Source of the DNA: Sphingomonas sanxanigenens
GTDB taxonomy: Bacteria > Pseudomonadota > Alphaproteobacteria > Sphingomonadales > Sphingomonadaceae
Direction of reading: 5' to 3'
DNA: 28,670 nt
Assembly (NCBI GenBank): GCA_003240855.1
Contig: QFNN01000028.1
Location: forward strand, 1 to 28,670
Shown: in pieces, positions 1-8,095 of the stretch
How positions within the stretch are numbered: the stretch's first letter is position 1
Layout: each line of letters begins with the position of its first letter
Translations under genes and position numbers: made by a program
The notes under the pieces: generated by a model
The model's input: only the letters and a program-made list of their open reading frames with translations
Database searches by the model: none
What the model was told of the DNA's origin: nothing

Positions 1-1
1 G

Positions 2-154
2 GCGGCGCGGAAGGCGGCCGAGGCCGCGGCGGCCCGCCAGACCGTGGCGGGCGCGACGGACGGCATCGTCTACGAGGACGCCCAGGGCCAATGGCATGAA
101 GAGGTCGCCGACGGCCATGACCGGCCGGCGACGCGGGTCGTCGACAAGCCCTGA
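2..154 (+). CDS. C-terminal fragment of an unknown protein
   Basis: Only the last 50 codons are visible, running in frame from the left edge to a TGA at 152-154. The fragment begins with an Ala/Lys/Arg/Glu-rich stretch that looks helical. It continues into a polar tail with the short segment DGIVYEDAQGQWHEEV and ends in VVDKP. I do not recognise a family. Codon third positions are strongly G/C, which suits a real gene in this genome, and the frame converges on the secreted protein at 224-622. The start and most of the protein lie outside the window, so no function is offered. Confidence 0.55.
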   Translation, partial: AARKAAEAAAARQTVAGATDGIVYEDAQGQWHEEVADGHDRPATRVVDKP

Positions 155-223
155 GCCTTGTGGCTCCCGGCTCCCGGCTTCGGCCCGAGGAACCGGCATC
201 GGCCCAAGGAAAGAGCGGTCCTG

Positions 224-622
224 CTACCGCGAGGTGAAGAAGGTCAGCAGGACCTTGTTCTTCTCGCCGAGCAGGCACAGGAAGCGGCGCGGCTTGTCCG
301 AGCGATCGGTCCGCAGATAGGCCTCGGCCATGACGATGCGCGTCACCGGCGTATCCTCGATCCTGGTGTCGGCGACCGCGACCGTGGCGCCGTCCTCGTC
401 GATATAGATGTCCTTGATCTCCGGCTCGCGGGCCGAAAGCGTCTGCAGCGCCGCGGCCTTGCAGGTCGCGACCGTGGGCTGCACGGGCTTTTCGGCCGGT
501 GCGGGCGAAGCCGGCCCCGCCGTCTGAGCGAGGGACGGCCCGGAGATCACGGCGGTCGAGATCATGGCGGCCGCGACGAGCGCGGCCGGCAGGAGCGGGC
601 GTTTGGGGAACGAGCGTTTCAT
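224..622 (-). CDS. small secreted hypothetical protein
   Basis: The protein has 132 residues. It begins with a basic N-terminus (MKRSFPKRP), then a hydrophobic stretch and a likely signal peptidase site near SLAQ-TA around residue 33. A Pro/Ala-rich linker (roughly 35-50) leads to a mixed alpha/beta mature part with two cysteines (in ATCKAA and FLCLLG) that could form a disulfide in the periplasm. No family is recognised. It lies downstream of argG on the same strand with about 84 bp between them, so co-transcription is possible. An 8-bp inverted repeat (626-648) sits directly upstream of its ATG and could act on its translation or transcription. Confidence 0.75.
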   Translation of the reverse strand: MKRSFPKRPLLPAALVAAAMISTAVISGPSLAQTAGPASPAPAEKPVQPTVATCKAAALQTLSAREPEIKDIYIDEDGATVAVADTRIEDTPVTRIVMAEAYLRTDRSDKPRRFLCLLGEKNKVLLTFFTSR

Positions 623-625
623 GAG

Positions 626-648
626 GCACTCACGGTTGCAGTGAGTGC
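626..648. repeat. 8-bp inverted repeat abutting a start codon
   Basis: GCACTCAC at 626-633 is perfectly complementary to GTGAGTGC at 641-648, with a 7-base loop. The repeat ends 3 bases upstream of the ATG (622-620) of the leftward secreted protein, so it would fold over the region where a ribosome binding site should be. No U-tract follows, so it is not a standard terminator for argG. An operator or a translation-masking hairpin is possible. Confidence 0.5.
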
Positions 649-706
649 TGAACGCGCGAACGACGCCATTGGTTCTGGCGCGTCGCGCGATCCGTCCCGG
701 CCCGGA

Positions 707-1936
707 TTACAGCCCGAGCTTCTTCTTGCGCTGGCCGAGCGTGCGCAGGCGCAGCGCGTTGAGCTTGATGAAGCCCGCCGCGTCGCGGTGGTCGTAGGCC
801 ACCGCGCCTTCCTCGAAGGTGACGAGGTCCTGGTCGTAGAGCGAATAGGGGCTCGAGCGGCCGATGACATGGACACCGCCCTTGTAGAGCTTGAGGCGCA
901 CCTCGCCGGCGACGAACTCCTGGCTCTTGTCGATCAGCGCCTGCAGCATCTCGCGCTCGGGCGAGAACCAGAAGCCGTTATAGATCAGCTCCGCATATTG
1001 CGGCATGATCTGGTCCTTGAGATGGGCCGCGCCGCGGTCGAGCGTGATCGACTCGATCGCGCGATGGGCGACGTGCAGGATCGTGCCGCCGGGCGTCTCG
1101 TACATGCCGCGGCTCTTCATGCCGACGAAGCGGTTCTCGACGAGGTCGAGGCGGCCGATGCCGTGCGTGCGCCCCAGATCGTTGAGCCTGGCGAGCAGGG
1201 TCGCGGGGCTCATCCCCTCGCCGTTCAGCGCGACGCCGTCGCCGCGCTCGAAGTCGATGGTGATATATTCGGGGGCGTCGGGCGCATCCTCGGGATTGTT
1301 GGTGCGCGAATAGACATAGTCAGGCACCTCTTCCCACGGATCCTCAAGCACCTTGCCCTCGGACGAGGTGTGGAGGAGGTTCGCGTCAGTCGAGAAGGGG
1401 CTTTCGCCGCGCTTGTCCTTGGGAACCGGGATCTGGTGCTGTTCGGCGAAGGCGATCAGCGCAGTGCGGCTGCTCAGGTCCCATTCGCGCCAGGGGGCGA
1501 TCACCTTGATGTCCGGCTGCAGCGCATAATAGCCCAGCTCGAAGCGGACCTGGTCATTGCCCTTGCCCGTCGCGCCATGGCTGACGGCGTCTGCGTTGAC
1601 CTGCTTCGCGATCTCGATCTGGCGTTTGGCGATCAGCGGCCGGGCGATCGACGTCCCGAGCAGGTAAAGCCCCTCATAGAGCGCGTTGCCGCGCATCATG
1701 GGGAAAACATAGTCGCGAACGAACTCCTCGCGCAGATCGTCGATGAAGATATGCTCGGGCTTCACCCCCATCAGCTCCGCCTTCTTGCGCGCGGGCTCCA
1801 GTTCCTCGCCCTGGCCGAGGTCGGCGGTGAAGGTCACCACCTCGCAATTATAGGTCTGCTGCAGCCATTTCAGGATCACGCTGGTATCGAGCCCGCCCGA
1901 ATAGGCGAGCACCACCCGGTTGATCTTGTCGGTCAT
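707..1936 (-). CDS. argG: argininosuccinate synthase
   Basis: This enzyme joins citrulline and aspartate with ATP to make argininosuccinate, the penultimate step of arginine synthesis in the cytoplasm. The 409-residue length matches the usual type of about 400 residues. The N-terminal ATP pyrophosphatase P-loop is clear (AYSGGLDTSVILKWL, residues 10-24). Other family segments include GATGKGNDQVRFE, SPFSTDANLLHTSSEG, the MKSRGMYETPGGTIL region and GRSSPYSLYDQDLVTFEE near the C-terminus. The start is the ATG after a leader of about 40 bases. A good sigma70-like promoter is visible at 1981-2009. No other arginine gene is in the window, so argG stands alone here. Confidence 0.98.
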   Translation of the reverse strand: MTDKINRVVLAYSGGLDTSVILKWLQQTYNCEVVTFTADLGQGEELEPARKKAELMGVKPEHIFIDDLREEFVRDYVFPMMRGNALYEGLYLLGTSIARPLIAKRQIEIAKQVNADAVSHGATGKGNDQVRFELGYYALQPDIKVIAPWREWDLSSRTALIAFAEQHQIPVPKDKRGESPFSTDANLLHTSSEGKVLEDPWEEVPDYVYSRTNNPEDAPDAPEYITIDFERGDGVALNGEGMSPATLLARLNDLGRTHGIGRLDLVENRFVGMKSRGMYETPGGTILHVAHRAIESITLDRGAAHLKDQIMPQYAELIYNGFWFSPEREMLQALIDKSQEFVAGEVRLKLYKGGVHVIGRSSPYSLYDQDLVTFEEGAVAYDHRDAAGFIKLNALRLRTLGQRKKKLGL

Positions 1937-1980
1937 CTTCGGCCTGGTCCTGTCGAAAGGAGGGGAGGGAATCGCGCGCC

Positions 1981-2009
1981 CTATTAGGGGCGTTGGCCCC
2001 GCACGACAA
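1981..2009 (-). promoter_or_regulatory. putative argG promoter
   Basis: Read leftward, a -35 element TTGTCG (2009-2004) is followed after 17 bases by a -10 element TAATAG (1986-1981). Transcription would begin around 1974, giving an untranslated leader of about 38 bases ahead of the argG ATG at 1936. The spacing is ideal and the -10 is a good match, but this is pattern recognition only. Confidence 0.5.
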
Positions 2010-2107
2010 CCGCCCCGTCGCGCCCGCCGGGGCGCCGTTCAACGAGGCGACAGCTTGCCCGCGCCAAAGCAGCGCCAACGGGGGACGTCGAATCAGTTCG
2101 GAGTGGC

Positions 2108-2533
2108 ATGATGAAGCAGACGATCGCCCTTGGCGGCAGCCTTATTTTCGCGCTTGCCGCGCCCGCCGTCGCCCAGCCCGGCGCCGGCCGCGCGCCCCAG
2201 CCCATCGATCGCGCAACGTTCGAGCAGCGGGTCGAGCGCCGGTTCCAGATGGCCGACGCCAATGGCGACGGCTATATCACGCGCGATGAAGCGCAGGCGG
2301 CGATGAACGCGATGCAGCGGTTCGGCGGCGGGCGCGGAGGCGGAGACCGCCTTGCCGGCTCGCTCGACCCCAGGGCGTTCGACGCCATGGACGCCGATCA
2401 TGACGGCCGCGTCTCGCTCGCTGAGGCCAAGGCCGCCGCGCTCCGGCGTTTCGACGCCATGGACGCCAACCATGACGGCGTTCTCTCGGTCGAGGAGCGA
2501 CAGGCCGCGCGCGGTATGCGCCCGCAGCGTTAG
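2108..2533 (+). CDS. secreted triple EF-hand calcium-binding protein
   Basis: The protein has 141 residues with a signal peptide ending near VAQ (about residue 23). Three canonical 12-residue EF-hand loops are readable: DANGDGYITRDE (50-61), DADHDGRVSLAE (95-106) and DANHDGVLSVEE (119-130). Each has acidic or Asn ligands at positions 1, 3 and 5, Gly at 6 and Glu at 12. A Gly/Arg linker (about 71-80) separates the first loop from the last two. Both of the last two are preceded by FDAMDA, suggesting internal duplication. It probably binds Ca2+ in the periplasm; its partner is unknown. ATG at 2108 or 2111 could be the start. It is divergent from argG and convergent with cfa. Confidence 0.88.
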   Translation: MMKQTIALGGSLIFALAAPAVAQPGAGRAPQPIDRATFEQRVERRFQMADANGDGYITRDEAQAAMNAMQRFGGGRGGGDRLAGSLDPRAFDAMDADHDGRVSLAEAKAAALRRFDAMDANHDGVLSVEERQAARGMRPQR

Positions 2534-2643
2534 TCCGTCGGCGGCTGCGCCTCGTTCCTCACCCTGCGCCCCATGGATGGGAGGCCGGGTGGGGAGGGGG
2601 AGCGGGCCTGAGCCGCTATCCGCGCTCGTGGATCAAATATGCC

Positions 2644-3873
2644 CTATCGCGGCAACCGCCGTTCGACCTCGGTCATATAATCGCGGGTGATCGGCAGCGC
2701 GTCGCGGCGCCGCGCATATTGCAGTTGGTAAACGCACATTTCCGCCGATTCGAACGCGACGAGCGAAGCGGCGAGGTAGAATTGCCACATGCGGAAAAAG
2801 CGCTCGTCATAGAGCGTCTCGATCGCGCTCTGGTTCGCTGCGGCGCGCTCATACCAGTGGTGGAGCGTATAGGCATAGTGGAGGCGCAGATTCTCCACGT
2901 CCATCGCGATCAGCCGTTCCTGTTCGCTCGCCGTCACGATTTCGCTCAGCGAAGGGCAATAGCCTCCGGGGAAGATATATTTGCGTGTCCAGGGGTCGGT
3001 CTGTCCCGGCGCGCCGAGCCTGCCGATCGTGTGGAGGAGCATCACCCCGTCGTCGGCCAGCAGTTCGCGCGCCTTACGGAAGAAGGTGCGGTAATTGGGC
3101 GGGCCGACATGCTCGAACATGCCGACTGAAACGATGCGGTCGAACTTTTCCTCGACGCGGCGATAGTCGCGCAGCTCGAAACGCACCCGGTCGGCGAGGC
3201 CTGCTTCGGCTGCGCGGCGCTGCGCGACCTTCAACTGTTCCTCGCTCAGCGTCACGCCCAGCACCTCGACGCCCTCGACAGCGCGCGCGAGGTAAAGCGC
3301 CATGCCCCCCCAGCCGCATCCGATGTCGAGCACGCGATTGCCCGGCTTCAGGTTCAGCTTGGCGGCGATATGCGCCTTCTTGTCAGCCTGCGCCTGTTCG
3401 AGGCTGTTTTTCGGATTGACGAAATAAGCGCAGCTATACTGGCGGTCGGCGTCGAGGAAGAGTTCGTACAGGTCGCTCGACAGATCGTAATGATGGGCGA
3501 CGTTGCGTTTGGAGCGCCGTTCCCAGTTGATGCGGCCCAGCGCCGCGCCCGCCCGGTCGGCAAGGCGCATGATCGGATTGTCGATGTCGATGGCGCCGCC
3601 GCCTTCCCATGGCGCATTGTGCATGACGAGGCGAAGCAGGGCGAGAATATCGCCTTTCTCGATCACCAGCCGCCCGTCCATGAAGGCTTCGCCGGCCGCC
3701 AGTTGCGGGTTGCGCGCGATCGCGCCCGCCACGCCCTTGTCGGCGAGGCGGATCGTGACTGGCCCCAGCGTCGGATCGGGCGCGCCGATCGTCTCGACGC
3801 TGCCGTCGGCGTTGATGATGGTCAGTTCGCCGCGGCGAACGATGCGGGTGAGGAGGCTGGATAGGAGCGACAT
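2644..3873 (-). CDS. cfa: cyclopropane-fatty-acyl-phospholipid synthase family methyltransferase
   Basis: This SAM-dependent enzyme adds a methylene group across the double bond of membrane phospholipid acyl chains. The 409 residues comprise an N-terminal lipid-binding domain (about 1-130) and a class I methyltransferase domain. The SAM motif VLDIGCGWGGMALYLA lies near residue 185. Family segments are YDLSSDLYELFLD, QYSCAYF, VSVGMFEHVG and the HTIGR region. It starts 12 bp after the stop of the molybdoenzyme gene and is probably the third gene of that operon. Related SAM methyltransferases acting on other lipids share this fold, so exact substrate specificity is inferred. Confidence 0.93.
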   Translation of the reverse strand: MSLLSSLLTRIVRRGELTIINADGSVETIGAPDPTLGPVTIRLADKGVAGAIARNPQLAAGEAFMDGRLVIEKGDILALLRLVMHNAPWEGGGAIDIDNPIMRLADRAGAALGRINWERRSKRNVAHHYDLSSDLYELFLDADRQYSCAYFVNPKNSLEQAQADKKAHIAAKLNLKPGNRVLDIGCGWGGMALYLARAVEGVEVLGVTLSEEQLKVAQRRAAEAGLADRVRFELRDYRRVEEKFDRIVSVGMFEHVGPPNYRTFFRKARELLADDGVMLLHTIGRLGAPGQTDPWTRKYIFPGGYCPSLSEIVTASEQERLIAMDVENLRLHYAYTLHHWYERAAANQSAIETLYDERFFRMWQFYLAASLVAFESAEMCVYQLQYARRRDALPITRDYMTEVERRLPR

Positions 3874-3885
3874 GCCGATCGCTTA

Positions 3886-4635
3886 TCAAATACCGGCATA
3901 CCATTCATAGCCCGCAACATCCTCCCAATAGCCGCCGCCGCCTTGATAGACGCCGGAAAGATCGGCCACCGCTTCGATCCGCTCGACATATTTGGCGTGC
4001 TTGTAGCCCAGTTGGCGTTCGACGCGCAGGCGCAGCGGCGCGCCATGGGCCACATCCAGCCTCCTGCCGTTCAGACCCCAGGCGATGATCGTCTGCGGGT
4101 GGAAGGCGTCGATCAGGTCGATCGATTCGTAATAGCGCCGCCCGCCGCGCGTGTCGGCGCAGTGAAAGACGAGATATTTCGCGCTCGTCCGCAGCCCCGC
4201 CGCGTCGAGGATGACGTGCAGCGGCGTGCCATGCCACTGGCCGATCGCGCTCCAGCCCTCGACGCAGTCGTGGCGCGTGATCTGCGCGCGCGCCGGCATC
4301 GTCCCGATCGCCGCGAGCGACAGGCTCATGGGGCGCGCGACAAGCCCGTCCACCACCAGTCGCCAGTCGGCGAAATTGCCTGCGACATGTGCGGCATAGG
4401 TCTCGCCGGCGGGCCGCGTCGTACCGTTGGCGCGAAAGATGGGGGACATCTGCTCGGGCGTATAGGTCGGGGCGAGCGCGTTGCGGTTCATCACCGCGCG
4501 CTGGATCGCCTCATTGATCCTGTTGGCGCTGAACAGCGTTTTGCGAAAGCTCGCGTCGTTGGTCAGCTTGTCACAGCCTGACAGCAATCCCGCGCCTGCG
4601 CCGACCAGCATCGTTCGTCGCGTTATCAGGCTCAT
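3886..4635 (-). CDS. SUOX-fold molybdopterin-dependent oxidoreductase, Tat-exported lipoprotein
   Basis: The 249-residue protein starts at the ATG at 4635, chosen because it gives a twin-arginine signal (TRRTMLVGAGAG) and overlaps the upstream stop as ATGA. LLSGC forms a lipobox with Cys21 as the lipid anchor, so the enzyme is probably membrane-tethered in the periplasm. The sulfite-oxidase/MsrP-type molybdopterin domain covers about 80-249. Cys124 in RHDCVEGWS is the expected molybdenum ligand, with further family segments HGTPLH, YYESIDL and LGYKHAKYV. The coupled cytochrome b is the likely electron donor or acceptor, analogous to but distinct from MsrPQ (YedYZ). The substrate is unknown; a sulfoxide or sulfur compound is an inference. 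Confidence 0.9.
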   Translation of the reverse strand: MSLITRRTMLVGAGAGLLSGCDKLTNDASFRKTLFSANRINEAIQRAVMNRNALAPTYTPEQMSPIFRANGTTRPAGETYAAHVAGNFADWRLVVDGLVARPMSLSLAAIGTMPARAQITRHDCVEGWSAIGQWHGTPLHVILDAAGLRTSAKYLVFHCADTRGGRRYYESIDLIDAFHPQTIIAWGLNGRRLDVAHGAPLRLRVERQLGYKHAKYVERIEAVADLSGVYQGGGGYWEDVAGYEWYAGI

Positions 4636-5444
4636 CCTGCCTTCTCCCGCCGCCAGCCGGTTATCATCGATCCGATTTCGCGTACCGGCCCTGCAAGCAG
4701 CACCAGCAGCAAGTGGACGGCAATGAACGCGACGATCAGCATCGCGCAGATGAAATGCACCGACCGCGCCGACTGCCGCCCGCCGAACAGGTCGAGCAGC
4801 CAGGGCCATGCCGCATCCATCGCCGGCGACATGGTCAGGCCGCTCAGGATCAGCGTTGGCAGCAGAAGCAGCGTCACGCCGGCATAAGCGATCTTCTGCA
4901 GCGGGTTGAACGTCTGCCCGCTTTCCGCGTCGAAGCGCAGCCGCAGATGCTGTCTGACGTCATGCCACAAGTGGCTCGGCGCAAGCTCGCGCGGGCGCGG
5001 CAGCAGGTCGCGCTGGACATGCCGGTTGATCATGCTCGTCGTAAGGAAGGCGATCAGCCCAAAGACGAGAATCAGCGCAAAGGCGAAATGCCAGCGCCGC
5101 CCAAGCGCCAGGCTGTAGCCCGACGGGATCGTCGCCCATGACGGAAAGGCCCAGCGCTGCACATCGCCCGCGCTGTCAGTCCACAGCCCCAGCCAGCCGG
5201 TCGTGTCGACGCTCAGCGATCCGATGCGCAGAAATCCGCGATCGGCCATCGATCCGATCTGGAGCCAGGCGTGGTCGAAATTGGCGCCATATTGCCCCCA
5301 ATAAAGGCGCGGGTGCGCGTTGAAGATCATCAGCCCGCTCATCAGCATGATAAAGACGGTGAGCGCATTCACCCAGTGCCAGATCCGTGTCGGCAAGCGG
5401 TGGCGATAGATACGCGCGGGTTTCACGCCTTGGGTATCGCTCAT
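4632..5444 (-). CDS. membrane cytochrome b (b561 / thiosulfate reductase cytochrome b type)
   Basis: The 270-residue integral membrane protein belongs to the bacterial cytochrome b561-like superfamily. Start at the ATG at 5444 (MSDTQGVKPARIYRH) leaves 79 bp to the divergent flavin reductase; an upstream in-frame extension would run into that gene. Hydrophobic segments lie near residues 24-42, 115-135, 185-210 and 230-255. Candidate haem ligands are the His of RIWHWVNA (His23), GRRWHFAFA, and the two His in SVHFICAMLIVAFIAVHLLL. Its TGA overlaps the ATG of the molybdoenzyme by 4 bp, so the two are translated together. It probably shuttles electrons between quinol and the periplasmic molybdenum site. 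Confidence 0.88.
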   Translation of the reverse strand: MSDTQGVKPARIYRHRLPTRIWHWVNALTVFIMLMSGLMIFNAHPRLYWGQYGANFDHAWLQIGSMADRGFLRIGSLSVDTTGWLGLWTDSAGDVQRWAFPSWATIPSGYSLALGRRWHFAFALILVFGLIAFLTTSMINRHVQRDLLPRPRELAPSHLWHDVRQHLRLRFDAESGQTFNPLQKIAYAGVTLLLLPTLILSGLTMSPAMDAAWPWLLDLFGGRQSARSVHFICAMLIVAFIAVHLLLVLLAGPVREIGSMITGWRREKAG

Positions 5445-5523
5445 GCCGCCATCCTTGTCGTCGTCGACCACGCCTCCATATAGGCTCGCATCGTCCTCAA
5501 GGTTACACGAAACCGGCTCTCTC

Positions 5524-6132
5524 ATGCATTTCTACGAACCCGCCAGCGGCCACGGCCTTGCGCATGACCCGCTCAACGCGATCCTCGGTCCGCGCCCGAT
5601 CGGCTGGATCAGCTCGCTGTCGGATACGGGTGTGCGCAATCTTGCGCCCTATTCCTTTTTCAACATGTTCAATTATCGCCCGCCGATCATCGGTTTCGCC
5701 TCGATCGGCGCGAAGGACAGCCTGGCGAATATCGGCGCTCGCCCCGAATTCGTCTGGAACCTCGTGACGCGCGACCTTGCCGAGCGCATGAACGCCACGG
5801 CCGCGCCGTGCGATCCCGATGTCGATGAGTTCGCGCTTGCCGGTATCGAGGCTTCCCCGTCGCGGCTCGTCGCCCCCGATCGCGTGGCGGCCAGCCCCGT
5901 CCAGCTCGAATGCCGCCACAGCCAGACGCTGCGCCTCGCCTCGGCTGCGGGGGATCCGATCGATACCTGGGTGGTGTTCGGCGAGGTCGTCGGCGTCCAT
6001 ATCGACGAATCGCTGCTCGAAAACGGCGTGTACCAGACGGCGCGCGCACATCCTGTGCTGCGTGGCGGCGGCCCTGCGGATTATTTCGAGATCGGCGCGG
6101 ATGCGCTGTTCCGCATGACGCGCCCGTCCTGA
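5524..6132 (+). CDS. flavin reductase family FMN-binding protein
   Basis: The 202-residue protein is of the flavin reductase-like split-barrel type, binding FMN and reducing it or an unknown partner with NAD(P)H. The family opening is clear: YEPASGHG, then GPRPIGWISSLSDTGVRNLAPYSFFN (residues about 23-48, written here as its two halves GPRPIGWISSLSD and TGVRNLAPYSFFN), and a later VQLECRHSQTLRL core. ATG at 5524 is chosen because the fold begins there and an earlier in-frame start would lie within the divergent promoter region. It diverges from the cytochrome b/molybdoenzyme operon and ends 3 bp before the convergent TauE-like gene. A role in sulfur or aromatic metabolism is plausible but not shown. 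Confidence 0.88.
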   Translation: MHFYEPASGHGLAHDPLNAILGPRPIGWISSLSDTGVRNLAPYSFFNMFNYRPPIIGFASIGAKDSLANIGARPEFVWNLVTRDLAERMNATAAPCDPDVDEFALAGIEASPSRLVAPDRVAASPVQLECRHSQTLRLASAAGDPIDTWVVFGEVVGVHIDESLLENGVYQTARAHPVLRGGGPADYFEIGADALFRMTRPS

Positions 6133-6135
6133 TTC

Positions 6136-6894
6136 TCAGGCGTAGGCGCGCCAGAAGAAGATCAGCGTCGTCGCGGCCGTGACGGTCAAAGTCCACCACC
6201 GGATCACCGCCGGCGAAAGCAGGCGCCCGAGCATCGCGCCCGAATAGCCGCCGATCGTCGCGCCGATCAGCATCGGCAGGCATAACGTCCAGGCGACCAT
6301 CCCGCCGGTGACGAAAACGATCAGCGCTCCGGCATTGGCGATGGCGAGCATCAGCGTGCGCGGCGCGGCCAGCCGGTGCGGCTCGCCATGCGCCAGCAAT
6401 CCCCAGGTCGCGGTCATCATCAGCCCGACGCCGCCACCGAAATAGCCGCCATAGACGCCCAGCATCGCCTGCGCGCCGATCAGCGTGCGCCTGCCGATCG
6501 ACAGGCGGCGGTGCAGCGCGTGCGAAGCGCGTCGTCCGAAGGCGATGGCCAGCGTCGCGATCAGCAGCAGCCAGGGGATGATGAGGTCGAAGGTGCGCGT
6601 CGGCGTCGCCACGAGCAGCAGGCTGCCGGCGATCCCGCCGACGAAGGTGATTGCCGACAGCATCCGGATGCTCACGCCGCCCAGGGGCTCCAGTCCGTCG
6701 CGATAGGCCCAGGCGCTCATGATCGCTCCGGGCTGGAGCGCGACATTGCTCGTTGCATTGGCGATGGGCGAGGGAAGCCCCAGCGCGATCAGCGTCGGCA
6801 TGGTGGCGAAGGTGCCGCCCCCGGCCAGCGCGTTCATCGCGCCGCCCAGGACGCCTGCCCCCGCCGCCAGCGCCAGCGCGCTCGGATCAGCCAA
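6136..6894 (-). CDS. TauE/SafE family anion (sulfite) exporter-like membrane protein
   Basis: The 252-residue protein has about eight hydrophobic segments and the duplicated family signature. The first half has GGAMNALAGGGTFATMPTLI and the second has GVYGGYFGGGVGLMMTATW. Members of this family export sulfite, sulfoacetate or related anions across the inner membrane. The start is a TTG at 6894 lying 8 bp inside the end of rlmN, preceded by an AGG inside rlmN. It is needed to keep the first membrane segment intact. The gene is the last of the SDR-rlmN-tauE-like chain. Its closeness to a SUOX-fold enzyme hints at sulfur oxyanion handling, but this is inference. Confidence 0.88.
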   Translation of the reverse strand: MADPSALALAAGAGVLGGAMNALAGGGTFATMPTLIALGLPSPIANATSNVALQPGAIMSAWAYRDGLEPLGGVSIRMLSAITFVGGIAGSLLLVATPTRTFDLIIPWLLLIATLAIAFGRRASHALHRRLSIGRRTLIGAQAMLGVYGGYFGGGVGLMMTATWGLLAHGEPHRLAAPRTLMLAIANAGALIVFVTGGMVAWTLCLPMLIGATIGGYSGAMLGRLLSPAVIRWWTLTVTAATTLIFFWRAYA

Positions 6895-8095
6895 GCGCCG
6901 CCTGCTTTTCCTCTGCCAGCCGGTCGAGCTCGGCGCGGCTCTTCTTCTCGCTCGCCGATTTCAGTTGTCCGCACGCAGCCATGATGTCGCGCCCGCGCGG
7001 GGTGCGCACCGGCGCCGAGATACCCGCCTCGAAGATGATGTCGGAGAAGCGCCTTATGCGATCGGGCTCCGAACATTCATAGGCGGCGCCCGGCCAGGGA
7101 TTGAAGGGGATGAGGTTGACCTTCGCCGGCAGCTTGTACTTGCGGATCAGGCGGACGAGCTCACGCGCATCATCGTCGCTGTCATTCTTGTCCTTCAGCA
7201 TCACATATTCAAAGGTGATGCGGCGCGCATTGTTCGCGCCCGGATAGTCGGCGCAGGCCTGCAGCAATTCCTCAATGCCATATTTGCGGTTGAGCGGGAC
7301 GATTTCGTCGCGCACATCCTTGGTCACGGCGTGGAGCGAAACGGCGAGGTTGACGCCGATCTCGGTCCCGGCGCGCGCCATCATCGGCACCACGCCCGAC
7401 GTCGACAGCGTGATCCGCCGCCGCGACAGCGCCAGCCCGTCGCCGTCCATGACGATCGACAGCGCGTCGCGCACATTGTCGAAATTATAGAGCGGCTCGC
7501 CCATCCCCATCATCACGATGTTGGTCAGCAGCCGGCCGTCGGGCTGCGAGGGCCATTCGCCCAGGCTGTCGCGCGCCAGCATCACCTGCCCGACGATCTC
7601 GCCGGGGGTCAGGTTGCGAACCAGACGCATCGTGCCGGTGTGGCAGAAACGGCAGTTGAGCGTACAGCCCACCTGGCTCGATACGCACAGGGTTCCCCGA
7701 TCGGCGTCGGGGATGAATACCATCTCATAATCCTGCCCGTCGTCAGACCGCAGCAGCCATTTGCGCGTCCCATCGGTCGAAACCTGCGCTTCCACCACCT
7801 GCGGGCGCCCGACGACGAAGCGCTGTTCCAGCCAGATCCGCATATCCTTGGCGATGTCGGTCATCACGGCAAAGTCGGTCGCGCCGCGATTGTAGATCCA
7901 GTGCCAGATCTGCTTGGCGCGCAGCTTGGCTTGCCGCGCCTCCATTTGCGATTCGAGCAAAGCCTCGCGGATCTGCAGCTTGGTGAGACCGACAAGGTCG
8001 ACGCGGCCGTCAGGTCGCGGCGTCGCAACGCGCGGCACGGGCACGGGATCGATATGTCCGGGAATGGGCATAGGGGCGTTCATGATCGCCGCCAT
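6887..8095 (-). CDS. rlmN: 23S rRNA (adenine2503-C2)/tRNA (adenine37-C2) methyltransferase
   Basis: This radical-SAM enzyme methylates C2 of A2503 in 23S rRNA and A37 in some tRNAs. The 402 residues carry the CxxxCxxC iron-sulfur motif CTLNCRFC (Cys144, 148, 151) and the C-terminal methyl-carrier cysteine in MAACGQL (Cys375). Other matches are VSSQVG, MMGMGEPLYNFDNV, STSGVVPMM and NLIPFNPWPG. The ATG at 8095 follows the TAA of the upstream SDR gene with no gap. A second ATG at 8083 is a possible alternative start. The 8-bp overlap with the downstream exporter implies co-translation. A Pro-rich N-terminal extension of about 30 residues precedes the conserved part. Confidence 0.97.
   Translation of the reverse strand: MAAIMNAPMPIPGHIDPVPVPRVATPRPDGRVDLVGLTKLQIREALLESQMEARQAKLRAKQIWHWIYNRGATDFAVMTDIAKDMRIWLEQRFVVGRPQVVEAQVSTDGTRKWLLRSDDGQDYEMVFIPDADRGTLCVSSQVGCTLNCRFCHTGTMRLVRNLTPGEIVGQVMLARDSLGEWPSQPDGRLLTNIVMMGMGEPLYNFDNVRDALSIVMDGDGLALSRRRITLSTSGVVPMMARAGTEIGVNLAVSLHAVTKDVRDEIVPLNRKYGIEELLQACADYPGANNARRITFEYVMLKDKNDSDDDARELVRLIRKYKLPAKVNLIPFNPWPGAAYECSEPDRIRRFSDIIFEAGISAPVRTPRGRDIMAACGQLKSASEKKSRAELDRLAEEKQAALG

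Noticed and set aside
158..1987. A 609-residue open frame antisense to argG
   Set aside because: It is a GC-rich shadow with Arg/Asp/His-rich, low-complexity translation and no family pattern, and argG fully explains the region.
2555..2610. Imperfect GC-rich inverted repeats between the EF-hand gene and cfa
   Set aside because: Pairing is broken and there is no U-tract, and the G/C bias makes such matches common, so neither a terminator nor a repeat family can be claimed.
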